In this document: positions 3,609 to 9,939 of the stretch, piece after piece
How the letters are laid out: the number at the start of each line of letters is the position of its first letter
Position numbering within the stretch: position 1 is the stretch's first letter
Source of the DNA: Betaproteobacteria bacterium
Lineage (GTDB): Bacteria > Pseudomonadota > Gammaproteobacteria > Burkholderiales > Burkholderiaceae_C
Length of the DNA stretch: 10,051 nt
Assembly (NCBI GenBank): GCA_009918225.1
Contig: RGEP01000050.1
Coordinates: 1-10,051, forward strand
Direction of reading: 5' to 3'
Program-made: the position numbers and the translations under genes
The notes under the pieces: model-generated
The model's input: only the letters and a program-made list of their open reading frames with translations
Database searches by the model: none
What the model was told of the DNA's origin: nothing

Positions 3609-5669
3609 ATGAGCCCCGAGCAGCTGCGCTGTCTAGAAATGGCCGAACGCGCCATTGGGCTGAGCGAGCCCAATCCGCGCGTGGGTTGCGTGATCCGCAC
3701 CGCGCAGGGGCAGGAGGTGATGGGCCACACCCATGCGGCCGGTGGCCTTCACGCCGAAGCCCATGCCCTGCAACAAGCCCATGAGCAGGGCTTGGACCTG
3801 CGCGGCGCCACGGTGTGGGTCAGCTTGGAACCGTGCAGCCACCAAGGCCGCACACCGCCGTGCAGCCGGGCCTTGGTACAGGCCGGCGTGGCGCGGGTTG
3901 AAGTGGCCTGCCTGGACCCCAATCCCTTGGTGCGTGGGCGCGGCGTGGAAGAACTGCGGCAGGCGGGCATCGAGGTGCAGTTGGACCAGGGCCCCTGGAT
4001 GGCGCGGGCCCGAGCCCTGAACATCGGCTTCATGTCGCGCATGGAACGCGGGCGGCCCTGGGTGCGGATGAAGGTGGCGGCTTCCTTGGATGGCACCACC
4101 GCCTTGCACAACGGCCGCAGCCAATGGATCACCTCATCGGCCGCGCGAGAAGACGGACACCGCTGGCGCGCGCGCGCTGCAGCCATCCTGACCGGCATCG
4201 GCACGGTGCGCGATGACGACCCCCGCCTGGATGTGCGCGCAGTGGCGGTGGCACAGCAGCCCCTGCGCGTGGTTGTGGACTCTCGACTGGACATCGATCC
4301 CCGCGCACGGGTGCTGCAGCCCCCTGGCCCTTGCCTGGTCTACAGCGTCAGCACCGATGCCCACCGGCTTGAGGCTTTGCAAGCCCTTCCCGGCGTGGAG
4401 GTGTGCGCCGTTCCCGCTGCACGGTCGGCCGCCTCGGGTGGCGATGCCGCAGCCAAGAACGACCTGGCTGCGCTGATGGAAGACCTGGGCCGACGCGGCC
4501 ACAAGGCGGGGTCCTACAATCAGCGGCTTATGCCGATTTCCCCGATCCCTGAGCTGGTGGCCGAGCTGGCCGCCGGCCGTATGGTCATCTTGGTCGACGA
4601 AGAAGACCGCGAGAACGAAGGCGACCTGGTGTTGGCCGCCGACCATGTGACCCCGCAAGCGATCAACTTCATGGCCAAACATGGCCGTGGCCTGATTTGT
4701 CTGACCCTGACCCGCGAGCGGTGTGAACGGCTGCAGCTGCCCCCCATGGCCGCGCGCAACGGCACCAAGCACAGCACCGCCTTCACCGTGTCGATTGAAG
4801 CGGCCACCGGGGTCAGCACCGGCATCTCGGCGGCTGACCGCGCGCGCACGATTGAGGCGGCCGTGGCACCGAACGCGCAGCCGAGTGACTTGGTGCAGCC
4901 CGGGCATGTGTTTCCGCTGCAGGCCCAGGACGGTGGCGTGTTGATGCGGGCGGGCCACACCGAAGCGGGCTGTGACCTGGCTTCGATGGCTGGCCTAAGC
5001 CCGGCGTCGGTGATCTGTGAAATCATGAACGACGACGGCACCATGGCGCGCTTGCCCGACCTGGAGGTCTTCGCGCGCGAGCATGGGCTGAAGATCGGCA
5101 CCATCGCCGACCTGATCCAACACCGCAGCCACAACGAGTCGCTGATCCAGCGCGTGGGCCAGCGCGAGTTGGAGACCGCGCAAGGCCGCTTCCACTGCTC
5201 GGTCTTCCGGGACCGGACCGGCGGCACCCACTTGGCCCTGGCCTGCGGCCAATGGACCGCGCAGGACGAGGTGTGGGTACGGGTGCACGAGCCCCTGTCC
5301 TTGATGGACCTGTTGGACACCGGCCCCACCCGCCATTCCTGGCCTTTGCCGGTGGCCTTGGCCGCTTTGCAGCAACAGGGACGCGGCGTGGCGGTGCTGC
5401 TCAATGCTGGAGAAGATGCGGCCGCAGTCATCGGGCGGGCCTTGCCGGGCGAATCGGCCAAGGCCGCGGCTGCGGCAGCCGGGTCGGCCATGGACCTGCG
5501 CACCTATGGTGTGGGCGCGCAAATCCTGCGGGCCTTGGGGGTGCAGCGCATGCGCCTGATGTCCAATCCGCGCCGCATGCCCAGCATGACCGGTTACGGC
5601 CTGGAGGTCACGGGCTTTATGCCGTGCCCTGGCCGTGAACGCGACAGCGCCACGAACCGGAGCCTGTGA
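3609..5669 (+). CDS. ribD: RibD (truncated reductase domain) reading in frame into RibBX; 686-codon fused frame
   Basis: From ATG 3609 the frame runs without a stop through ribD and ribBA to TGA 5667-5669. Residues 1-297 are RibD. The cytidine-deaminase-like domain keeps its zinc site H48-A-E50 and C76/C85 in EPCSHQGRTPPC. The reductase domain starts normally with MKVAASLDGTTA, SQWITS, and LTGIGTVRDDDPRLDVR. RibD converts the GTP cyclohydrolase II product by deamination, then NADPH reduction. Similarity stops after LAALMEDLGRRG. The last 70 or so residues of a normal RibD of about 367 are missing, including the conserved segment with VEAG and its strictly conserved Glu. Ten unrelated residues (HKAGSYNQRL) lead into Met308, the natural start of RibBX. 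The deaminase half should work; the reductase is probably inactive. Whether one fused protein or two proteins are made cannot be told from sequence. Confidence 0.8.
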   Translation: MSPEQLRCLEMAERAIGLSEPNPRVGCVIRTAQGQEVMGHTHAAGGLHAEAHALQQAHEQGLDLRGATVWVSLEPCSHQGRTPPCSRALVQAGVARVEVACLDPNPLVRGRGVEELRQAGIEVQLDQGPWMARARALNIGFMSRMERGRPWVRMKVAASLDGTTALHNGRSQWITSSAAREDGHRWRARAAAILTGIGTVRDDDPRLDVRAVAVAQQPLRVVVDSRLDIDPRARVLQPPGPCLVYSVSTDAHRLEALQALPGVEVCAVPAARSAASGGDAAAKNDLAALMEDLGRRGHKAGSYNQRLMPISPIPELVAELAAGRMVILVDEEDRENEGDLVLAADHVTPQAINFMAKHGRGLICLTLTRERCERLQLPPMAARNGTKHSTAFTVSIEAATGVSTGISAADRARTIEAAVAPNAQPSDLVQPGHVFPLQAQDGGVLMRAGHTEAGCDLASMAGLSPASVICEIMNDDGTMARLPDLEVFAREHGLKIGTIADLIQHRSHNESLIQRVGQRELETAQGRFHCSVFRDRTGGTHLALACGQWTAQDEVWVRVHEPLSLMDLLDTGPTRHSWPLPVALAALQQQGRGVAVLLNAGEDAAAVIGRALPGESAKAAAAAAGSAMDLRTYGVGAQILRALGVQRMRLMSNPRRMPSMTGYGLEVTGFMPCPGRERDSATNRSL
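4488..4530 (+). other. Junction between truncated ribD and the ribBA upstream region
   Basis: RibD similarity ends with the Gly codon at 4497-4499. The small inverted repeat GGCCG-ACG-CGGCC (4488-4500) lies exactly there. The next 30 bases, including TACAAT, look like an intergenic promoter region before ribBA rather than coding sequence. Codons HKAGSYNQRL match nothing I know in RibD or riboflavin synthase. This suggests a deletion whose right end fell in the ribBA leader. The in-frame join may be chance. Confidence 0.6.
4515..4520 (+). promoter_or_regulatory. Candidate -10 hexamer TACAAT before ribBA
   Basis: TACAAT differs from the sigma-70 -10 consensus at one position and ends 9 bases before the ribBA ATG at 4530, the same geometry as TAAAAT before ribD. 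No Shine-Dalgarno lies between. It supports the idea that ribBA originally had its own near-leaderless promoter and can be expressed independently of the ribD frame. No -35 is recognisable. Confidence 0.45.
4530..5669 (+). CDS. ribBA: 3,4-dihydroxy-2-butanone-4-phosphate synthase with degenerate GTP cyclohydrolase II-like domain (RibBX type)
   Basis: Starting at ATG 4530 this is a 379-residue protein. Residues 1 to about 205 are DHBP synthase, which makes the four-carbon unit for lumazine from ribulose 5-phosphate. It has the acidic metal/substrate loop D26-R-E-N-E-G-D32, HSTAFTVSIEA, GVSTGISAADR, PSDLVQPGHVFPL and RAGHTEAGCDLA. The C-terminal half resembles GTP cyclohydrolase II at its end (RTYGVGAQILRALGV and GYGLEVTGF). 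It lacks the three-cysteine zinc motif: the corresponding stretch reads VRVHEPLSLMDLLDTGP. This matches the RibBX variant described in Proteobacteria, whose second domain has no GTP cyclohydrolase II activity, so a separate ribA is expected elsewhere. The frame is open upstream into ribD. Its TGA overlaps the ribH ATG by one base. Confidence 0.92.
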   Translation: MPISPIPELVAELAAGRMVILVDEEDRENEGDLVLAADHVTPQAINFMAKHGRGLICLTLTRERCERLQLPPMAARNGTKHSTAFTVSIEAATGVSTGISAADRARTIEAAVAPNAQPSDLVQPGHVFPLQAQDGGVLMRAGHTEAGCDLASMAGLSPASVICEIMNDDGTMARLPDLEVFAREHGLKIGTIADLIQHRSHNESLIQRVGQRELETAQGRFHCSVFRDRTGGTHLALACGQWTAQDEVWVRVHEPLSLMDLLDTGPTRHSWPLPVALAALQQQGRGVAVLLNAGEDAAAVIGRALPGESAKAAAAAAGSAMDLRTYGVGAQILRALGVQRMRLMSNPRRMPSMTGYGLEVTGFMPCPGRERDSATNRSL

Positions 5670-6184
5670 TGGAAGGAGGCAGCCAAGCCAACACCACGGG
5701 GCTGGATGCGCGCGGCCTGCGCATCGGCATCGTGCGTGCACGCTTCAATGAATCGGTGACGCAGGCCCTGGAGGCCGCATGCCGCGCCGCCTTGGGCGAA
5801 ATGGGGGCTGCGCAGCAGGACATCGTCACGGTCACGGTTCCAGGCGCCTTGGAGGTGCCCCTGGCCTTGCAGGGTTTGGCCGAGAGTGCGCGCTTTGATG
5901 CCCTTGTGGCACTGGGCTGCATCATCCGCGGGCAGACCTATCACTTTGAGCTGGTGGCCAACGAAAGTGGCGCCGGCGTCAGCCGGGTGGGACTCGACCA
6001 CCATATCCCCATCGCCAACGCCATCCTGACTGTGGAGAACACCCAGCAGGCCCAAGCGCGCCAACATGAAAAAGGGCGTGATGCCGCCGTGGTGGCGGTG
6101 GAAATGGCGCGCTTGCTGCAAAGCCTGGCCGAGACCACCGAGCCCCAAGCGCAAGGCCCTGATGGGCGGGGCGCCAACACATGA
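5669..6184 (+). CDS. ribH: 6,7-dimethyl-8-ribityllumazine synthase
   Basis: This 171-residue protein condenses 5-amino-6-ribitylamino-uracil with the DHBP made by the gene upstream to give lumazine, the substrate of riboflavin synthase. Visible family motifs are VRARFN (F26-N27, the aromatic stack on the substrate), VPGALEVPLAL, ALGCIIRGQTYHFELVANE with catalytic H92, and GLDHHIPIANAILTVEN. R131 occupies the phosphate-binding Arg position near the C-terminus. The protein looks intact and would form the usual cytoplasmic oligomer. ATG 5669 shares its A with the ribBA stop, and GGAG lies 6 bases upstream. A GTG directly before it is an unlikely alternative. The 3' end overlaps nusB by four bases (ATGA). 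An intact ribH next to a missing ribE is notable, because its product needs riboflavin synthase. Confidence 0.96.
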   Translation: MEGGSQANTTGLDARGLRIGIVRARFNESVTQALEAACRAALGEMGAAQQDIVTVTVPGALEVPLALQGLAESARFDALVALGCIIRGQTYHFELVANESGAGVSRVGLDHHIPIANAILTVENTQQAQARQHEKGRDAAVVAVEMARLLQSLAETTEPQAQGPDGRGANT

Positions 6185-6657
6185 ACACCAGCAAGGCCCC
6201 CGCGCGCAAAGGCGCCGCCTCTTCCGCCCGCCGCCGTGCTCGGCAGGCGGCCCTGACCGGGCTGTACCAGTGGCTGATCTCGCATGAAGATCCTGCTGCG
6301 ATCCAGGTGCATGTAGAAGAGCAAGAGGTGCACAGCGGCTGCGACCGCGCGCACTTTGAATCCTTGCTGCATGGATGCATCGCGCAAGCCACGCAACTCG
6401 ACGCCGACCTGAGCCGACATGTGGACCGACCCACGGCCGAGTTGTCGCCGGTGGAGCATGCAGCGCTGATGATCGGTGCCTATGAATTGCGCCACTGCAT
6501 CGAGATTCCCTACCGTGTGGTGATCAATGAAGCGGTGGAGCTGACCAAGGCCTTTGGCGGCACGGATGGCCACAAGTATGTGAACGGCGTGCTCGACAAG
6601 ACTGCGGCCGACCTTCGGTCGCAAGAGGTGCTGGCCGCCAAGGCTGACCGGAGCTGA
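6181..6657 (+). CDS. nusB: Transcription antitermination factor NusB
   Basis: This 158-residue protein has the usual NusB length and all-helical layout. NusB binds boxA RNA with NusE (S10) in rRNA antitermination complexes. The N-terminal extension, about 15 residues rich in Lys, Ala and Ser, precedes the family start SARRRARQAALTGLYQW. Later blocks are LLHGCIAQATQLDADLSRH, LSPVEHAALMIGAYEL, IPYRVVINEAVELTKAFGG and KYVNGVLDK, all expected in order. The ATG overlaps the ribH stop as ATGA. ribH-nusB is one of the most conserved gene pairs in Proteobacteria, often in one transcript with the riboflavin genes. Nothing is unusual apart from the long basic N-terminus. Confidence 0.96.
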   Translation: MNTSKAPARKGAASSARRRARQAALTGLYQWLISHEDPAAIQVHVEEQEVHSGCDRAHFESLLHGCIAQATQLDADLSRHVDRPTAELSPVEHAALMIGAYELRHCIEIPYRVVINEAVELTKAFGGTDGHKYVNGVLDKTAADLRSQEVLAAKADRS

Positions 6658-6668
6658 GGGCGCGGCAG

Positions 6669-7880
6669 ATGCGACTGGCCTCTCGAGTCGACCGCATCGA
6701 GCCCTTCTATGTGATGGAGGTGGCCAAGCGCGCCTCGGCCTTGCTGAAGTCCCCGATGTGCGACCCGGCCCAAGGTGGCCGCCGCATGATCTTCCTCAAC
6801 ATCGGAGAGCCCGATCGCACGGCCTGCGAACGGGTGCAAGCGGCCGCCCATCGGGCCATCGAGGGGGGCCACACCGCCTACACCCCAGCCACTGGGCTTC
6901 CGGCACTGCGCCAGGCCATCTCGCGCTGGTACGAACAACGTTTCAAGGTGGACGTGGACCCCGGCCGCATCATCATCACCGCTGGGGCCTCCGCAGCCCT
7001 GCAGCTGGCGATGCTGGCCCTGGTGGAGCCAGGCGATGAGGTGATCTGCCCCGACCCCAGCTACCCCTGCAACCGCCACTTTGTGACGGCCGCCGGTGGC
7101 CAGGCCAAGCTGGTGGCCACTTCCGCTGAGCAGCGCTACGCCTTGACGGCGCAGCAGCTGCGCGAGCACTGGGGCCCAGCCGTGTGCGGCACCCTGCTGG
7201 CCTCGCCGTCCAACCCCACCGGCACGTCCATCGACCCCTTGGAGCTGGCGGCCTTGGTGGAAACCGGCCGTGCGCTGGGAGGCTGGACCGTGGTCGACGA
7301 AATCTACCTGGGCCTGAGCTATGACGCGCGCTACGGCCAAACCGCACTCGCGCTGGGCGAGGACATCATCTCGGTCAACAGCTTCAGCAAGTACTTCGGC
7401 CTGACGGGCTGGCGTCTGGGCTGGCTGGTAGTGCCAAGCGATACGGTGGCCGCCGTAGAGCGCTTAGCCCAACACCTGTACATCTGCGCGAGCACCGTGG
7501 CCCAACGGGCGGCATTGGCTTGCTTTGAACCCGAGTCGCTGCGCGAGTACGAACAGCGCCGCGGCGAGTTTCAGCGCCGGCGCGACTACATCGTGCCGGC
7601 CCTGCGCGAGATCGGATGGCCCGTGCCGGTGGAGCCCGACGGCGCTTTTTACGCCTGGATGCACACCGGCGACATCGCCGCTGACAGCAGCGCGCTGTGC
7701 CTGCAGCTGATGCACCAGGCGCAGGTCACCCTCACACCCGGTCGCGACTTCGGCCCTGCCCTGGCCCGAGACCATGTCCGCCTTTCCTTTGCCTCCTCGC
7801 TGCATGACTTGCAGGAGGCCGTTGCACGCATGGCCACCGCCGACCGTGGCCTGCTGCGCCAGCCCTGGACTTCCGCATGA
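6669..7880 (+). CDS. PLP-dependent aminotransferase, fold type I, class I/II
   Basis: This 403-residue protein has the complete catalytic set of aspartate-aminotransferase-fold enzymes: SNPTG with N182, VDEIYLGLSY with D210 and Y213 contacting the cofactor, SFSKYFGLTGWRLGW with Schiff-base lysine K241 and phosphate-binding R249, and DHVRLSFA with R371 for the substrate carboxylate. The N-terminal IFLNIGEPD block and GHTAYTPATGLPALRQAI are also typical of AspC/AlaA-like enzymes. The amino-acid substrate cannot be told from sequence; aspartate, alanine or a branched or aromatic amino acid are all possible. It starts at ATG 6669, 11 bases after nusB, with a weak GAGGG site. Its stop overlaps tolQ by ATGA, so it sits inside the predicted rib-nus-tol transcript. 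No functional link to riboflavin or Tol is evident. Confidence 0.93.
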   Translation: MRLASRVDRIEPFYVMEVAKRASALLKSPMCDPAQGGRRMIFLNIGEPDRTACERVQAAAHRAIEGGHTAYTPATGLPALRQAISRWYEQRFKVDVDPGRIIITAGASAALQLAMLALVEPGDEVICPDPSYPCNRHFVTAAGGQAKLVATSAEQRYALTAQQLREHWGPAVCGTLLASPSNPTGTSIDPLELAALVETGRALGGWTVVDEIYLGLSYDARYGQTALALGEDIISVNSFSKYFGLTGWRLGWLVVPSDTVAAVERLAQHLYICASTVAQRAALACFEPESLREYEQRRGEFQRRRDYIVPALREIGWPVPVEPDGAFYAWMHTGDIAADSSALCLQLMHQAQVTLTPGRDFGPALARDHVRLSFASSLHDLQEAVARMATADRGLLRQPWTSA

Positions 7881-8575
7881 ACCAAGACCTTTCAATCCTG
7901 ACCCTGGTCACCCAAGCCAGCCTCGTGGTGCAGCTGGTGATGGCCGGCCTGCTTATCGTGTCGCTGACCAGCTGGAGCGTCATCTTTGGCAAGGTGATTG
8001 GCCTGCGGCGTGTACGGGGCCTTAACGAAGGGTTCGAGCGCGAGTTCTGGTCGGGCCGTTCCTTGCAGGACCTCTACCAAGCCGCCGGCACCCAACCGCC
8101 GGCGGCGCCGATGGGCCGCATCTTCGCCAGCGGCATGCGCGAGTTTATGAAGCTGCGCGAACGGCGCTTGGATGTGGGGGCACAGCTCGACGGCGCGCGC
8201 CGGGCCATGCGGGCGAGTTACCAACGCGAACTCGACACCATCGAGAGCCATCTGAGCTTCCTGGGCTCGGTGGCTTCGGTCAGCCCGTACGTGGGCTTGT
8301 TCGGAACGGTGTGGGGCATCATGCACGCCTTCGTGGGCTTGTCGAACCTGCAACAGGTCACCTTGGCCACCGTCGCGCCGGGCATTGCCGAAGCGTTGGT
8401 GGCCACGGCCATTGGCCTGTTTGCCGCCATTCCGGCCGTGATCGCCTACAACCGCTTCTCCCGTGATATTGACCGGGTGGCCATACAGCTGGAAACCTTC
8501 ATCGAAGAGTTCTCCAACATCCTGCAGCGCAGCGCAGCACAACCGCTGGCCAGCGCGGGCGCCGGAGCCCACTGA
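7877..8575 (+). CDS. tolQ: Tol-Pal system protein TolQ (proton-channel subunit)
   Basis: This 232-residue inner-membrane protein has three predicted membrane segments, at about residues 16-36, 126-150 and 168-192, with a large cytoplasmic loop between the first two. The diagnostic MotA/TolQ/ExbB signature is present: HLSFLGSVASVSPYVGLFGTVWGIMHAF and VAPGIAEALVATAIGLFAAIPAVIAYN. T144 and T177 sit at the positions of the two conserved channel threonines of E. coli TolQ. TolQ and TolR form the proton-driven motor that energises TolA for outer-membrane constriction at division. TolQ rather than ExbB is chosen because tolR and tolA follow. The ATG overlaps the aminotransferase stop (ATGA). No ybgC lies upstream, unlike the E. 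coli operon. The stop overlaps tolR by one base. Confidence 0.96.
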   Translation: MNQDLSILTLVTQASLVVQLVMAGLLIVSLTSWSVIFGKVIGLRRVRGLNEGFEREFWSGRSLQDLYQAAGTQPPAAPMGRIFASGMREFMKLRERRLDVGAQLDGARRAMRASYQRELDTIESHLSFLGSVASVSPYVGLFGTVWGIMHAFVGLSNLQQVTLATVAPGIAEALVATAIGLFAAIPAVIAYNRFSRDIDRVAIQLETFIEEFSNILQRSAAQPLASAGAGAH

Positions 8576-9003
8576 TGGCTGCAGTGCAAGGCCGTGCCGG
8601 CCGCGGGCGCCGCCGCGGCATGGCCGAAATCAATATGGTGCCCTTCATCGACGTGATGTTGGTGCTGCTGATCATCTTCATGGTGAGCGCGCCGCTGATC
8701 ACCACCGGTGTGGTGGACTTGCCCCGCGTGGGGCAATCACAGCAACGGCCTCCCAAAGTGGTGGAGGTGGTGGTGGACAAACAAGGCCGCTACAAGGTGC
8801 GCAGCGACGGTGAAGAAGGCCGCGCCACCACCCTGAGTGACCTGGCGGCCCAGGTGCAACGCCTGCAAGCCGGGGATGGCCAGGTGCCGGTGGTGATTTC
8901 TGCCGACCGCGAAGTCCAGTACCAAGACGTGGTCAAGGCCATGGACGCCCTGCAAAAGGCCGGTGTGTCGCGCCTGGGCCTGTCGGTGCAACAGGGGTCT
9001 TGA
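8575..9003 (+). CDS. tolR: Tol-Pal system protein TolR
   Basis: This 142-residue protein belongs to the ExbD/TolR family. A basic cytoplasmic N-terminus (GRAGRGRRRG) leads into MAEINMVPFIDVMLVLLIIFMVSAPL, the single membrane helix, with the proton-relay aspartate D26 (D23 in E. coli TolR). The periplasmic domain follows, with PKVVEVVVDKQGRYKV, LAAQVQRLQAG, VPVVISADREVQYQDVVKAMDALQKAGVSRLGL in the normal order. It partners with TolQ to convert proton flow into force on TolA. The ATG shares one base with the tolQ stop, and GGAG lies 7 bases upstream. tolA follows after 3 bases. The length is normal and the gene looks intact. Confidence 0.96.
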   Translation: MAAVQGRAGRGRRRGMAEINMVPFIDVMLVLLIIFMVSAPLITTGVVDLPRVGQSQQRPPKVVEVVVDKQGRYKVRSDGEEGRATTLSDLAAQVQRLQAGDGQVPVVISADREVQYQDVVKAMDALQKAGVSRLGLSVQQGS

Positions 9004-9006
9004 GGG

Positions 9007-9921
9007 ATGACGGCCCAACACCTGGCCGACCCCTTTCGCCCCCGTGCCCTTCCGGGCCTGCGCAGTGGGGCGTTTTTGGCCCTGTTGGTGCACGGTGGCC
9101 TGGTGGTGGCCTTGGCCCTGGCGGTGAGCTGGCGCGTGAGCAAACCCGCGCCGGTGATGGCTGAGCTGTGGTCGGCCACCGTTCAGGAAGCCGCCCCTGC
9201 CGAGCAGGCCCCTCCACCGGCGCCAGCAGCCGAACCTGAGCGCCCGAGCCCGCCACCGCCCGCGCCCAGCCCCAAGGCGGCCGAGCCACAGGCCGATATC
9301 GCCTTGAAAAAAGCGCGCGAAGCGGAACGGCGCGAACGCGAGAAGGAGCGCGAGCGCCAGGCTGCAGAAGAGCGGCGGCGTGAGCTGGCGGAAAAGGAAA
9401 AGGCGCGTCAGAAGGAACGGGAACGCGAACGCGAGAAAGAGAAAGAGCGCGAACGTGAGAAAGAAAAGGAACGCCAGAAAGAACGCGAGAAGGACCGCGA
9501 AAAGCAAAAGGAACGCGAGCGCCTGAAGGCAGAGAAGGCCGCTGAGGAGCGAGCCGAGGCCCAGCGCCAAGATAACCTGGCGCGCATCAAGGGAATGGCG
9601 GGCGCCAGCGGCGGCGCTGAGGCCACCGGCTCAGCAGCGCAAAGCAGCGGCCCGTCGGCGGGGTATGCCGGCCGCATCAAAGCGCGCATCAAGCCGCTGA
9701 TCGTGTACCCCGATAGCCTGCCCGGCAACCCCGTGGCCGAAGTGGAGGTGCGCCTGGCACCCAGCGGGGCGATCCTGGGCCAACGCTTGCTGCGCAAGAG
9801 CGAATCGCCCGAATGGGATGCGGCGGTGATGCGTGCGGTGGAGAAGGCCGAGATGCTGCCTCGCGATGTCGATGGCCGTGTACCGCCGGTGATCGTGATC
9901 CAGTTCTCACGGCGCGAGTAA
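9007..9921 (+). CDS. tolA: Cell envelope integrity protein TolA
   Basis: This 304-residue protein has the three TolA parts. The N-terminus has one membrane helix (residues about 19-38, FLALLVHGGLVVALALAVSW) with the family LLVHGGL element. A Pro/Ala-rich linker follows (about 55-95), then a long charged helix (about 99-197) built almost only from Lys, Glu, Arg, Gln and Ala, with near-repeats such as KEREREKEKE. A Gly/Ser linker leads to a TonB-C/TolA-III domain from about 217 (GYAGRIKARIKPLIVYP, VEVRLAPSGAILG, WDAAVMRAVEKAEMLP, VIVIQF). It spans the periplasm and links the TolQR motor to the outer-membrane Pal/TolB side. It follows tolR by 3 bases. Domain II is more Glu/Arg-biased than the Ala-rich E. 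coli version. No tolB start follows directly. Confidence 0.94.
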   Translation: MTAQHLADPFRPRALPGLRSGAFLALLVHGGLVVALALAVSWRVSKPAPVMAELWSATVQEAAPAEQAPPPAPAAEPERPSPPPPAPSPKAAEPQADIALKKAREAERREREKERERQAAEERRRELAEKEKARQKEREREREKEKEREREKEKERQKEREKDREKQKERERLKAEKAAEERAEAQRQDNLARIKGMAGASGGAEATGSAAQSSGPSAGYAGRIKARIKPLIVYPDSLPGNPVAEVEVRLAPSGAILGQRLLRKSESPEWDAAVMRAVEKAEMLPRDVDGRVPPVIVIQFSRRE

Positions 9922-9939
9922 GGCCTTGCAGCGCCAGCC

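Noticed and set aside
4134..4958. Long open frame on the minus strand opposite ribD/ribBA
   Set aside because: It is antisense to clear motifs on the plus strand, low in complexity, and expected by chance in GC-rich DNA.
8737..9570. Minus-strand frame opposite tolR/tolA, very rich in Leu and Phe, resembling a membrane protein
   Set aside because: The Leu/Phe run is simply the reverse complement of Lys/Glu codons of the TolA charged helix.
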